This document shows positions 55,640 through 64,000 of a stretch of 64,000 nt of DNA, piece after piece. The DNA is from Kitasatospora phosalacinea. Its GTDB lineage: Bacteria; Actinomycetota; Actinomycetes; Streptomycetales; Streptomycetaceae. The position numbers and the translations under genes were made by a program. The DNA is taken from contig NZ_JNWZ01000009.1 in the NCBI RefSeq assembly GCF_000716545.1, positions 1-64,000 of the forward strand, given 5' to 3'. Positions within the stretch are counted from its first letter, which is position 1. Every line of letters starts with the position of its first letter. Under the pieces are notes generated by a model. It had not been told where the DNA came from and did not search any database. It worked only from the letters and a program-made list of their open reading frames with translations.

Positions 55640-58060
55640 TCAGCCCGCCCGGCCGGCCAGCTCCAGCATCCGGTCGACCACCCGGGCCGAGGCCCGGCCG
55701 TCCTCCAGCGGGCAGAACCGCTCCCGGAACGCCCGGTAGCGCTCCCGGTACGGCTCCGGGTCCAGCTCGCGCAGGGCCGCCACCACGGACGCCGAGTCGG
55801 CCAGCAGCGGCCCCGGGGCGTGCGCCTCGAAGTCGAAGGTGAAGCCGCGCAGCCGCCTGCGGTAGTGCTCCAGGTCGTAGGTGAAGAACAGCATCGGGCG
55901 GCCGGTCACCGCGAAGTCGAACATCAGCGAGGAGTAGTCGGTGACCAGCACGTCGGCGGCCAGCATCAGGTCGGCGACGTCCGGGTGGTCCGAGACGTCC
56001 CGGACGAAGTCGTCGTCCGGCACCCGCCCGCCGACGTGCACGTGCGGGCGCAGCAGCAGCACGTGGTCCCCGCCCAGGGCGGCCCGGGCCGCCTCGACGT
56101 CCAGCCGCAGGTCGAGCCGGTAGCGGTCGCCCTCGCGCTGATCGTCGCGCCAGGTCGGCGCGTACAGCACGGCGGTGCGCCCCTCCGGGACGCCGAGCCG
56201 GGCCCGGACGGCGGCCCGCTCGACCGGGTCGGCCCGCACCAGCCGGTCGTTGCGCGGGTAGCCGGCCTCCAGCGGCGCGCCGCGGTAGTCGAAGGAGTCC
56301 GCCAGGATCGGGGTGGCGAACGGGCTGGGCGACAGCAGCAGGTTCCACTGCCTCACCTCGTGCTCCAGCCGCCGCAGGTAGCCGTCCTCGGCCATCCACT
56401 CGGTGCGCACCTGGCGCGCTATCCGCTTGAGCGGGGTGCCGTGCCACAGCTGGGCGACCACCTGGCCCTCGCGGCGCTCCAGGAACTCCGGGAAGTGCGT
56501 GTTGCCGACCAGGTAGCGGCTGGTGGCCAGCGCCTCGTACCACTCGGGGCTCCACATCCGCAGCGCGGTGGTGCCCGGCGGGGGCTGCTCCTGGCCGTCC
56601 TCGACCACCCACAGGTGCTCCAGCGGCAGGCCGCGGGCGACCAGCTCCTCGTGCACGGCGCGCGGGTTGCAGGAGTAGCTGCGGCCGCCGAAGACGTCGT
56701 ACAGCACGGCGTCGCGCAGCGGGCGGCGGCGGGCCGCCGGGTAGTCCGCGGTGCGCAGCCGCCGCTGGCGGCGGGCGCTGCGCTCGGCGGCGGACAGCAC
56801 CGGGGTGCTGTCCAGGATCGGGGTGTCGTGCCAGCGGCGCTCCAGCAGGAAGGACTTGGGCCCGCGCGGGGTGCGCAGCGGCAGCCCGTCCAGCACGGCG
56901 GGGTGCAGGCGCAGCGACCGGTCCTCGTGCTCGGGGGCGCCCGTCCGGCGCAGCGACAGCTCCCAGACGCCCTTGGCCAGCGGCCGCGGCCGGCCGTCGG
57001 AGGCCGGCGGCTCCAGGGCCAGCACGGTGCGGAACCGGCCGTCCGCGGTCAGCTCGACGGGGCGGCGGCGCTCCCGGCCGTCGCCGCCGTGGCGCAGCAC
57101 CAGCTCGGTGCCGGCGCCGGCGTGGTGCGGCAGCTCGCCGGCCAGCTCCCAGCCCTCGGGGACGGCGGTGAGCGCGTCGACCAGCGGTTCCGGGTCCTGG
57201 ACGCAGAACTGCAGGCGCAGGTCGGACAGCTGCTTGGCGTACAGCACCTGCCGGTCGGCCAGCGGGAGCTGGCGGCGGCCGGCCGGCGGGCAGTCGGTGC
57301 GCAGGTCGACCGTCCGGCCGTCGGGGAGCAGCAGGCTGGGCTCCCAGTGCCCGGAGAGGTCGCACTGCGCGGCGCCGACGCGGGCGGTGAACGCGCTGCC
57401 GTCCCAGTCGGTGTCGCAGGCGACGGCGGTGTCGGTCTCCCGGTGGCGCAGGACCAGGGCGCCGCCGGAGGAGCCGGCCGGGGCCCGCCCGGAGACCAGG
57501 AAGCCGTCCTCCGCGCAGTCCAGGCCGGTGACGACGGCCCGGCCGGGCAGCACGGTCAGCCGCAGGGTGTCGGAGCCGAACCGGGGCACCAGCAGCACGC
57601 CCTCGCCGACCCAGCAGGCCGACGGGTACTCGCCGCTGCCGCACCAGTGCGCGGCCAGCGGCGCCCGCGCCCGCAGCGCGCCGGCCGCCACCAGCGCGGT
57701 GACCTGCCAGGTGCCGGGGTGCCACTGGCCGCGCCGGCGCAGCGCCTCGGGGTCGATCAGCGCGGTGAAGCCGGTCCAGTCGAGCCCCAGGGCGGCCTGC
57801 GCGCTGTCGTCGGTGGCCTCGGGGAGGTAGCGCGGGTACGTCCGCAGCCGCAGCGGCCGCTGCCCGGACGGCGGGGTCAGTTCCAGCTCGACCGAGGTCT
57901 CGCCCGGGCGGTCGCCCGAGTGCCCCGCCAGCCGCCCGTCACCGAGCAGCGACAGGATGCCGCCGTCCCAGACCGCCCGCCGCAACCCCACCCTGGCGGA
58001 GGGGGCGGAAGAGGGACGGGTGCGTTCCGGCCGGCCGGCGAAAAGGGGGAGTCGAGCCAC
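55640..58060 (-). CDS. CDP-glycerol glycerophosphotransferase family protein (TagB/TagF-like)
   Basis: An 806-residue protein. The C-terminal half (about 415-800) is the glycerophosphotransferase domain, with VVAQLWHGTPLKRIARQ, GYPRNDRLV, VLYAPTWRDD, LLLRPHVHV and VTDYSSLMFDFAVTGRPMLF. The N-terminal ~400 residues are beta-rich repeats (LDWTGFTALIDPEALRRRGQ) shared with the larger paralogue encoded upstream. Enzymes of this family polymerise or prime glycerol- or ribitol-phosphate wall polymers at the inner face of the membrane. Unlike the paralogue it lacks a GT2 domain. The start is GTG 58060 with a weak ribosome site. Confidence 0.9.
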   Translation of the reverse strand: MARLPLFAGRPERTRPSSAPSARVGLRRAVWDGGILSLLGDGRLAGHSGDRPGETSVELELTPPSGQRPLRLRTYPRYLPEATDDSAQAALGLDWTGFTALIDPEALRRRGQWHPGTWQVTALVAAGALRARAPLAAHWCGSGEYPSACWVGEGVLLVPRFGSDTLRLTVLPGRAVVTGLDCAEDGFLVSGRAPAGSSGGALVLRHRETDTAVACDTDWDGSAFTARVGAAQCDLSGHWEPSLLLPDGRTVDLRTDCPPAGRRQLPLADRQVLYAKQLSDLRLQFCVQDPEPLVDALTAVPEGWELAGELPHHAGAGTELVLRHGGDGRERRRPVELTADGRFRTVLALEPPASDGRPRPLAKGVWELSLRRTGAPEHEDRSLRLHPAVLDGLPLRTPRGPKSFLLERRWHDTPILDSTPVLSAAERSARRQRRLRTADYPAARRRPLRDAVLYDVFGGRSYSCNPRAVHEELVARGLPLEHLWVVEDGQEQPPPGTTALRMWSPEWYEALATSRYLVGNTHFPEFLERREGQVVAQLWHGTPLKRIARQVRTEWMAEDGYLRRLEHEVRQWNLLLSPSPFATPILADSFDYRGAPLEAGYPRNDRLVRADPVERAAVRARLGVPEGRTAVLYAPTWRDDQREGDRYRLDLRLDVEAARAALGGDHVLLLRPHVHVGGRVPDDDFVRDVSDHPDVADLMLAADVLVTDYSSLMFDFAVTGRPMLFFTYDLEHYRRRLRGFTFDFEAHAPGPLLADSASVVAALRELDPEPYRERYRAFRERFCPLEDGRASARVVDRMLELAGRAG

Positions 58061-58090
58061 TCACCCATGACAGCCAGGCGAACAGGGAAA

Positions 58091-58160
58091 GTCAATTCCC
58101 TCCCTCCTGGGGAAATTCCCAGCTTTCAGGGGATTTCCAGGAAACAGGGAGGGAATTGAC
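58091..58160. repeat. Long imperfect inverted repeat between the two glycerophosphotransferase genes
   Basis: GTCAATTCCCTCCCT (58091-58105) and AGGGAGGGAATTGAC (58146-58160) are perfect 15-base inverse complements. Inner pairs CCT/AGG and GGAAAT/ATTTCC (58111-58116 with 58133-58138) extend the hairpin. It is notably less GC-rich than its surroundings and lies between two minus-strand genes (stop at 58209, start at 58060). It may be a terminator, an attenuator or an mRNA stability element. Confidence 0.8.
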
Positions 58161-58208
58161 AGCCCTTTCACCTCCGGCGGCGCGCGGTCGCCCGGTTGAC
58201 GGCGGCGG

Positions 58209-61200
58209 TCACCGCTCCGCGCCGTCCAGCAGCGCGTCGACCACCCGGGCCGCGGCCTGGCCGTCGTCCAGGTCGCCGTAGGCCTCCCGGAAGGCCGCGT
58301 ACTTCTCCGCGTACTCGGCGGTGACCCGGGACAGGTCGCCGAGCGCGCCGACCACCTCGGCGGAGGTGCGCAGCAGCGGGCCGGGCGCCTGCGCCTCGAA
58401 GTCGAGGCTGAAACCGCGCAGGTTGTCCCGGTAGTGCTCCAGGTCGTAGGTGAAGAAAATCACCGGACGGCCCGTGTTCATGAAATCGAACAATGCCGCC
58501 GAGTAATCGGTCACCAGCACGTCGGCGATCAGCAGCAGCTCCGCCGCGTCCGGGTAGGTGCTGACGTCCCACACGTAGCCGTTGCCGGCCTCGGCGATCT
58601 GCCCGCGCACCACCTCGTGGCTGCGCACCAGCAGCACCTGGTCGTCGCCCAGGGCGGCGCGGGCCGCCTCCAGGTCGAGCTGCAGGTTGAACTGGTAGCC
58701 GCCGTCGGGCAGCCGGCGGTCCTCCCGGAAGGTCGGCGCGTACAGCACGACCTTCTTGCCCTCGGGCAGGCCCAGGCGCTCGCGCACCCGCTCCGCGGTC
58801 TTCTCCCGGTCCGGGGCGAACAGCAGGTCGTTGCGCGGCGAACCGCTCTCCAGCACCCGCCCCCCGTACCCGAAGGCGCGCCGCAGCACCGGCGCCGACC
58901 AGCGGTTGCCCGCCGTCAGCAGGCTCCACTGCGGCACCTCCTCCTTGAGGTGCTCCAGGTATCCGGAGTCGGTGAACCAGACCTTCTCGAAGTCGGTGCC
59001 GATCCGCTTCAGCGGCACGCCCTGCCAGGTCTGCAGCACGACCTGGCCGGGGCGGCGGCGGAAGTACGTGGGCAGGTGGGTGGAGGTGACGATGTACTTC
59101 GCGGTGGACAGCGCCCGGAACCACTCGGGGGAGCGGTGGCGCACGCACTCGGCGGTCTGCGGCAGCTCGGCCTGCAGGTCGACGGAGGTCCACAGGTGGC
59201 GCAGCGGCAGGCCGCGGCGCACCAGCTCCTCGTGCACGGCCCGCGGCGAGTCGCCGTACAGGCCGCCGTCGGCGGCCCACCAGTCCTCCCGGACGGTGTG
59301 GTACAGCACCGTGTCGGTCAGCGGGCCGAACTGCTGCTCGGTGTAGGCGCGGCGCAGGAGGCGCTGGCGGTAGCCGCTGCGCTCGTCCGGCCCCAGCGGG
59401 TCGTGCGACTCCAGCGACAGGGTGTCGAAGCCGCGGCGCTCCAGGGCGACCCGCTTGCCGCGGGCCTCGATCTCCAGCGGCAGCGCGTCGAACGTCCGGG
59501 CGGCCAGCGCGGCGGCCGGCCACAGGCTGTCGACGGGGGCGCCGACCGGGCGGAACAGCACCGTCCAGGAACCCTTGTGCAGCGGCACCCGGCCCGCGAA
59601 GGACGCGGTCGGGACGGCGGGCAGCGCGGCCCGGAAGCGCCCGTCGGCGATCTCCACCGGGTAGGCGTGCTCCTCCTGGCGCTTGTAGTGCCGGATCACC
59701 AGCTCGTAGCGGTGCGCGCCGGCCAGCGGGAAGGACCCGCTGACCACGAAGCCCTCGCCGTCGGTGGCCCGGGCCACCTCCTCGATCACCGGCTGCAGCA
59801 CCTGGTCGCACAGCTGCAGGTAGCCGGACGGGGAGGGCTTGGCGTACAGCGCGCGCTCGCCCGCGCCCAGCGGCAGGTGCAGCTCCACCGGGGCGGTCCG
59901 GTCGTCCAGCACCAGCGGCAGCGCGCTGCCGTCGGTGAGCTTGAGCTCCAGGTCCCAGCGGTCCCGGGTGCGCTCCTCGGCGGTCGGGTCCAGGGCGTCC
60001 CAGGCCTCGCGGACGGCGGTCAGCTCGGCGACCCGCACCCGCGCGGTGAACGGCAGGTCGCGCCCGACCGGGGTGCCCAGCTCCAGCTCGGCGAACAGGT
60101 CGCGGTCGGACTCGACGTGCTTGAGCCGCAGCTCCGCGCCGGCCAGGTCCGGGCCGGAGCGGACCAGGCCGCTCAGCTCCAGGACGCCGCCCTCCGCCGA
60201 GGCCGCGACCGCGCGGGCGCGCACCCGCTCCACCCGCAGCAGCAGGTGGCCGTCGCGCGACCAGGGCACGATCCGGACGTCGTCCTCGACCCAGTGCACC
60301 GGCGGGTACTCGTTGCGGTCGTGCCAGCCGACCGAGATCCGGCCCTTGTACACGCCGCCCTTGCCGGCACCGGCCACCAGCACCCGCCAGGAGCCCTCCT
60401 TCCAGGCCCCGCGGGACTTCAGCCGCTGCGGGTCGATGGACGCGGAGAAGCCCGCCCAGTCGCAGCTGTACAGGTCGTGCGGGGAGCTGGAGGTGGCCTC
60501 CGGGCTGTACTGCGCCTTGGTCTGCACGGCCACCACGCCGCGGCCCTTGGCCTCGCGCAGCACCAGCGCCTTGACCATGTCGTGCTTGTGCGCGGCGCCC
60601 AGGTGCTCGGGGAAGGCGTGCCCGGTGAGCTTGAGCTTCCCGTCCTCCCAGACCGCCTCGTACAGCCGCGAGCGCATCACCAGGGCGTTCTTCAGCCGCA
60701 GCACGTCCGCCGGGACGCTCTTGCGGCCGCCGCGCAGGAACGGGTAGTCGGCGTACGGGCGCAGCAGGCCGCGGGCCGGCGCGGCGCCGTTGCTGTCCTG
60801 CTCGAAGCGGAGCTGCTCGATCAGCTCCTCCAGCCGGCCCTGCAGGGTCAGGTGGTACTTCAGGCGCAGCGGCGCGCGCAGCTTGCGGACCGGCTCGGGG
60901 CCGATGGCGCGCAGCAGCCGGCCGACCGACTCCAGGTAGGCCGCGTTGTACTCCGGGTCGCCCTCCAGCACCGAGCCGAAGAACATCGGGATCTCCTCGA
61001 CGAGGTTGTTCTCGTCGTAGGTGGCCAGGTACTTGCGGAACTTCGGGTCGCTCTGCGCCGACAGCCAGTCCCGGACCAGCTCCATCGACTTGACCCGGTC
61101 GATGACGCCCTTCGGGTTGGTCTTCATCTGGGTGATCGACATCTCGCCGACCTCCCGCTCGCGCCAGTGGTAGATCGGCTCGGCGAGCACGTCGACCCGG

Positions 61201-61790
61201 CGGGCCAGGAAGTGGTGCGGCACGCTGACCGGCGCGTCCTCGTACAGGATGCCCTCGGGGTACAGCACCCCGGCACCGTCGAAGAAGGAGCGCCGGTAGA
61301 CCTTGTTCCAGGCGGTGCGGTCGGTGATCAGCGCCGGGATCTCGGTGATGTGGGTGCGCAGCCGGGTCGACGCGAACGGCTTGCGGTGGCCGCCGGACTG
61401 GTAGTGGCCCACGGCCCGGAAGCGCAGCACGTTGCCGGTGCAGAAGTCCGAACCGGTCTCGTCCAGGGTGCCGATCATCAGCTCGTACGCGGACGGCGGC
61501 ATGGTGTCGTCGCTGTCGACGAACGCCAGGAACTCGCTGCCCTCGGAGATGTTCCGGTAGCCGGTGTTGCGGGCCGCCCCCAGACCCTTGTTCACCTGCT
61601 GCACCAGCCGGAACCGGGAGTCCTTCGCGGCGTACGCCCGCGCGATCTCGGCACTGGAGTCCTTGGAGCCGTCATCGACCATGACGCACTCGAAGTCGGT
61701 GAAGGTCTGGGCGGCGATCGAGTCGAGGCATTCCTCTAGGTAGCGCTCGACGTTGTAGATCGGGACGACGACGGACAGACGGGGGGCCAT
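58209..61790 (-). CDS. GT2 - CDP-glycerol glycerophosphotransferase fusion (teichoic-acid-type polymer synthase)
   Basis: A 1193-residue multidomain protein. An N-terminal family 2 glycosyltransferase (residues 1 to about 230) begins MAPRLSVVVPIYNVERYLEE with DDGSKDSS and the metal-binding VDSDDTM. A middle region of about 500 residues with beta-rich repeats (CDWAGFSASIDPQRLKSRGA) follows. The C-terminal glycerophosphotransferase (about 810-1190) has VVLQTWQGVPLKRIG, SPRNDLLF, VLYAPTFREDRR, LLVRSHEVV and VTDYSAALFDFMNTGRPVIF. It should build a phosphate-containing wall glycopolymer at the cytosolic membrane face. The start ATG follows AGGAAAGG at about 12 bases. A TAGGAT -10 box lies at 61871-61876. 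Confidence 0.93.
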   Translation of the reverse strand: MAPRLSVVVPIYNVERYLEECLDSIAAQTFTDFECVMVDDGSKDSSAEIARAYAAKDSRFRLVQQVNKGLGAARNTGYRNISEGSEFLAFVDSDDTMPPSAYELMIGTLDETGSDFCTGNVLRFRAVGHYQSGGHRKPFASTRLRTHITEIPALITDRTAWNKVYRRSFFDGAGVLYPEGILYEDAPVSVPHHFLARRVDVLAEPIYHWREREVGEMSITQMKTNPKGVIDRVKSMELVRDWLSAQSDPKFRKYLATYDENNLVEEIPMFFGSVLEGDPEYNAAYLESVGRLLRAIGPEPVRKLRAPLRLKYHLTLQGRLEELIEQLRFEQDSNGAAPARGLLRPYADYPFLRGGRKSVPADVLRLKNALVMRSRLYEAVWEDGKLKLTGHAFPEHLGAAHKHDMVKALVLREAKGRGVVAVQTKAQYSPEATSSSPHDLYSCDWAGFSASIDPQRLKSRGAWKEGSWRVLVAGAGKGGVYKGRISVGWHDRNEYPPVHWVEDDVRIVPWSRDGHLLLRVERVRARAVAASAEGGVLELSGLVRSGPDLAGAELRLKHVESDRDLFAELELGTPVGRDLPFTARVRVAELTAVREAWDALDPTAEERTRDRWDLELKLTDGSALPLVLDDRTAPVELHLPLGAGERALYAKPSPSGYLQLCDQVLQPVIEEVARATDGEGFVVSGSFPLAGAHRYELVIRHYKRQEEHAYPVEIADGRFRAALPAVPTASFAGRVPLHKGSWTVLFRPVGAPVDSLWPAAALAARTFDALPLEIEARGKRVALERRGFDTLSLESHDPLGPDERSGYRQRLLRRAYTEQQFGPLTDTVLYHTVREDWWAADGGLYGDSPRAVHEELVRRGLPLRHLWTSVDLQAELPQTAECVRHRSPEWFRALSTAKYIVTSTHLPTYFRRRPGQVVLQTWQGVPLKRIGTDFEKVWFTDSGYLEHLKEEVPQWSLLTAGNRWSAPVLRRAFGYGGRVLESGSPRNDLLFAPDREKTAERVRERLGLPEGKKVVLYAPTFREDRRLPDGGYQFNLQLDLEAARAALGDDQVLLVRSHEVVRGQIAEAGNGYVWDVSTYPDAAELLLIADVLVTDYSAALFDFMNTGRPVIFFTYDLEHYRDNLRGFSLDFEAQAPGPLLRTSAEVVGALGDLSRVTAEYAEKYAAFREAYGDLDDGQAAARVVDALLDGAER

Positions 61791-61870
61791 CGCTAGCGCA
61801 GAGCCTTTCCTCGGGAATGCGACCGGCGGGCCCGTGGAGACATGGAGAGAGCGGACCGCCACCGGCGGCG

Positions 61871-61897
61871 ATCCTACCTCTCCGGGCTTGCTAGTCT
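61871..61897. promoter_or_regulatory. Divergent -10 boxes of the wall-polymer promoters
   Basis: On the minus strand TAGGAT (ATCCTA at 61871-61876) faces the glycerophosphotransferase fusion gene. On the plus strand TAGTCT (61892-61897) faces the GT2 gene at 61936. The two promoters lie about 20 bp apart, so one regulator could act on both. A GGCCA repeat (three copies from 61904) follows in the GT2 leader. Confidence 0.45.
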
Positions 61898-61935
61898 GCG
61901 CGAGGCCAGGCCAGGCCAGGTCGGGAGGGTGAGAG

Positions 61936-62934
61936 ATGCCGCGGTTCAGTGTGGTCGTGCCGGTGCACGCCGTAGAGGAGTACCTCCCGGAGTGCCTGGA
62001 GTCCGTCCTCACCCAGTCCTTCGCCGACTTCGAGCTGATCGCGGTGGACGACCGCTCGCCCGACGGCTGCGGCGCCCTCCTGGACGCGGCGGCCGCCGCC
62101 GACCCCCGGGTGACCGTCCGGCACCTGCCCGAGAACGTCGGCCTCGGCCCGGCCCGGAACGCCGGCACCGAACTCGCCACCGGCGACTACGTGATCTTCC
62201 TGGACAGCGACGACACCCTCACCCCCGGCCTGCTCGCCGCCGTCGACGCCCGGCTGCGCGCCACCGGCGACCCCGACCTGCTGGTGTTCGACTACGCCCG
62301 CAGCTACTGGGACGGCCGGGTCACCCGCTCCGCCTCCGCGCCGGTGTTCGCCCGGCCCGGCGCCGAGGTGTTCACCCTGGACGAGCGCCGCGACCTGCTC
62401 GACCTGCTGCAGGTCGCCTGGAACAAGGCCTACCGGCGCGCCTTCCTGGCGGACAACGGCCTGTCCTTCCCGCCCGGCTACTACGAGGACACCCCGTTCA
62501 CCTACCCGGCGCTGCTCGCCGCCGAGCGGATCACCCTGCTCGACACCGTCGGCGTCCACTACCGCCAGCGCCGCGAGGGCGGCAACATCCTCGCCACCGC
62601 CTCCCGCAAGCACTTCGACGTCTTCGCCCAGTACGACCGGGTCTTCGGCTACCTCGACACCCGGCCCGACCTCGACCGCTGGCGCCCGGTCATCTACCGG
62701 ATGATGCTCGGCCACCTCGCCACCGTGGTCTCCAAGCCCGGCCGCGTCCCGGCCGGCGACCGCCGCGAGTTCTTCCGCCTCGCCGCCGAGCACTGCGCCC
62801 GGCACCGCCCGGCCGGCTACCGGCCCGCCCCCGGCCGCGAGGGGCTGCGCGGCGAACTGCTCGCCCGCGGCAACCGCCTCGGCTTCCAGGGCCTGCGGGT
62901 GCTCGCCCGGGCCCGCCGGGCCGTCCGCCGCTGA
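61936..62934 (+). CDS. Family 2 glycosyltransferase
   Basis: A 332-residue inverting GT-A enzyme. The N-terminus is PRFSVVVPVHAVEEYLPECL, with VDDRSPDGCG and the DxD-type LDSDDTLTPG near residue 95. YEDTPFTYPALLAAERITLL resembles the acceptor side of TagF-associated GT2 domains. It is homologous to the N-terminal domain of the divergent fusion protein, so it may act in the same wall polymer pathway, possibly together with the 806-residue protein that lacks a GT2 domain. GGGAGGG lies about 6 bases before the ATG. No membrane segment is visible. Confidence 0.92.
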   Translation: MPRFSVVVPVHAVEEYLPECLESVLTQSFADFELIAVDDRSPDGCGALLDAAAAADPRVTVRHLPENVGLGPARNAGTELATGDYVIFLDSDDTLTPGLLAAVDARLRATGDPDLLVFDYARSYWDGRVTRSASAPVFARPGAEVFTLDERRDLLDLLQVAWNKAYRRAFLADNGLSFPPGYYEDTPFTYPALLAAERITLLDTVGVHYRQRREGGNILATASRKHFDVFAQYDRVFGYLDTRPDLDRWRPVIYRMMLGHLATVVSKPGRVPAGDRREFFRLAAEHCARHRPAGYRPAPGREGLRGELLARGNRLGFQGLRVLARARRAVRR

Positions 62935-63061
62935 GCTGCCGCCCGCCGCCCGCCGCTTGCCGCCCGCCGCCGGGCCCCGGACCGGTGAGCGCCCGCTGAC
63001 GGCGCGCCACGGCGTGCTTCGCTCCCGCCGCCGGGGCCCGCCCGGCGGTATACAGCCATGC

Positions 63062-64000
63062 GTGGACTTCCTCACCAAGCTGCCCGTGATCGGCCCGCTC
63101 GCCGCCCGGCTGATGCGCAGCCGCCCCTACCGGGTGTACCTGCTGTTCGACGCCGTCCAGGGCAACCGGCTGGCCGGGGCGGTCACCTTCTTCGGCTTCC
63201 TCGCCCTGTTCCCGCTGCTCACCGTGGCCCTGGCGATCGCGCTGGCCGCCCTCTCCGACTCCCGGGTGCGCCAGCTCCAGGACAAGATCACCGAGCAGCT
63301 GCCCGGCCTCGCCGACTCGCTCGACCTGAACGCCATGGTCGCCAACGCCGGCACCGTCGGCCTGGTCTCCGGCGCGCTGCTGCTGGTCTCCGGCCTCGGC
63401 TGGGTCGACACCATGCGCGGCGCCGTGCGCACCGTGTGGCGGCTGCCGGACGACGGCGGCAACCCCGTCCTGGTCAAGGTCCGCGACTGCGTGGTGCTGT
63501 TCGGCCTCGGTCTGGTCTGCCTGGCCTCGCTGGCCGCCTCCGCGCTCGCCACCACGCTCGCCCACCGGCTCGCCGACGGCCTCGGCCTGCACGGCGGGGC
63601 GGCCCGCTGGCTGCTGTCCGCGATGGGCTTCCTGATCGCGGTCTGCGCCGACCTGCTGCTCTTCGCCTACCTGCTCGGCCCGTTCCCGCGGATCGGCGGC
63701 CAGCGCCGCCGCGCCCTGCTGGAGGGCGCGCTGATCGGCGCCGTCGGCTTCGAGGTGCTGAAGCTGCTGCTCTCCTCGTACCTGGGCTCGGTGGCCGGCC
63801 GCAGCCTGTACGGGGCGTTCGGCGTGCCGGTGGCGCTGCTGCTGTGGATCGACTTCGTCACCCGGCTGCTGATGTACTGCGCGGCCTGGACCGCGCTCGC
63901 CGACCCGGAGCGGGCCCGCCTGCGCGCCGTGCGGCAGGCCGAGGCGGCGCTCGAAGCGGCCGGGAAGACACCCCTCCGGACGGGTGTCCGCCCATCGGAC
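63062..64000 (+). CDS. YihY/virulence factor BrkB family membrane protein (3' end outside the window)
   Basis: 313 codons are visible with no stop before the window edge, so the gene is partial. The product begins MDFLTKLPVIGPLAARLMRS and has about six hydrophobic segments. The family pattern is clear: GNRLAGAVTFFGFLALFPLL near the N-terminus, and GFEVLKLLLSSYLGSVAGRS followed by YGAFGVPVALLLWIDFVTRL near the end. The last visible residues are a charged tail. I chose GTG 63062; the ATG at 63058 is in another frame. A TATACA box at 63049-63054 could give a leaderless or near-leaderless start. The biochemical role of the family is not settled. Confidence 0.9.
   Translation, partial: MDFLTKLPVIGPLAARLMRSRPYRVYLLFDAVQGNRLAGAVTFFGFLALFPLLTVALAIALAALSDSRVRQLQDKITEQLPGLADSLDLNAMVANAGTVGLVSGALLLVSGLGWVDTMRGAVRTVWRLPDDGGNPVLVKVRDCVVLFGLGLVCLASLAASALATTLAHRLADGLGLHGGAARWLLSAMGFLIAVCADLLLFAYLLGPFPRIGGQRRRALLEGALIGAVGFEVLKLLLSSYLGSVAGRSLYGAFGVPVALLLWIDFVTRLLMYCAAWTALADPERARLRAVRQAEAALEAAGKTPLRTGVRPSD

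Noticed and set aside
63058..63061. ATG as start of the YihY gene
   Set aside because: It is in a different frame that gives no family similarity; the overlapping GTG at 63062 opens the correct frame.

Overview
The window is a piece of a very GC-rich actinobacterial chromosome. Codon usage, frequent GTG starts, leaderless promoters with TAnnnT -10 boxes and the gene order all fit the conserved chromosomal core of a Streptomycetaceae genome (Streptomyces or Kitasatospora; the genus cannot be settled from this sequence). The landmark order kinase - succinate-semialdehyde dehydrogenase - GMC oxidoreductase - guaA - PspC two-component genes - pcrA - icmB - sucCD - purNH - folD - mdh - trpS is that of the Streptomyces core. 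I see no tRNA, rRNA, CRISPR, integrase, transposase or IS element.

Layout. 1-8.2 kb: a membrane-anchored pseudokinase, a Ser/Thr kinase, gabD2-type dehydrogenase, a GMC oxidoreductase and a zinc-ribbon membrane protein. 8.2-11.7 kb: a gene-free stretch, then guaA and a DoxX-Rieske fusion. 11.7-15.7 kb: a divergent PspC/envelope-stress locus (PspC membrane protein plus small coupled protein on one side, PspC sensor kinase and LuxR regulator on the other). 15.8-21.4 kb: four polytopic glycan enzymes (GT87-like, acyltransferase 3, GT39-like, PIG-V-like). 21.5-24.7 kb: pcrA and a stand-alone B12-binding mutase subunit (icmB).

24.7-34.0 kb is the most interesting part. A plus-strand run encodes a MoxR AAA+ ATPase, a DUF5682 protein with TraB/TIKI-like motifs and a VWA protein. 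Divergent to it are a SWIM zinc-finger protein, an otherwise easily missed 47-residue basic ORF, and a DUF5691 protein. A MerR regulator and a small membrane protein sit in the middle. I read this as one AAA+/VWA machine with accessory factors and unknown substrate.

34.3-45.1 kb: sucCD, a regulator combining a LuxR-type HTH, sigma-like segments and a membrane segment, a PerM/DUF6350-type membrane protein, an ABC exporter divergent from its two-component system, and a small accessory block: three coupled small minus-strand genes (one with a 9-bp tandem repeat) facing a fused XRE-DUF5753-DUF397 gene. 45.1-55.6 kb: housekeeping and membrane genes (purN, purH, RDD, DUF2752, folD, DUF3017, mdh, CNNM/CBS, trpS, 2H phosphoesterase). 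55.6-64 kb: cell-wall polymer genes, with two large paralogous CDP-glycerol glycerophosphotransferases (one carrying an extra GT2 domain), a separate GT2 enzyme, and a YihY protein cut by the window edge.

Many genes are coupled by 1-8 bp overlaps (ATGA/GTGA). Several strong hairpin terminators and several palindromes in promoter regions (upstream of mdh, purN, the DUF6350 gene, the PspC locus and the ABC/two-component locus) are listed as candidate regulatory sites.
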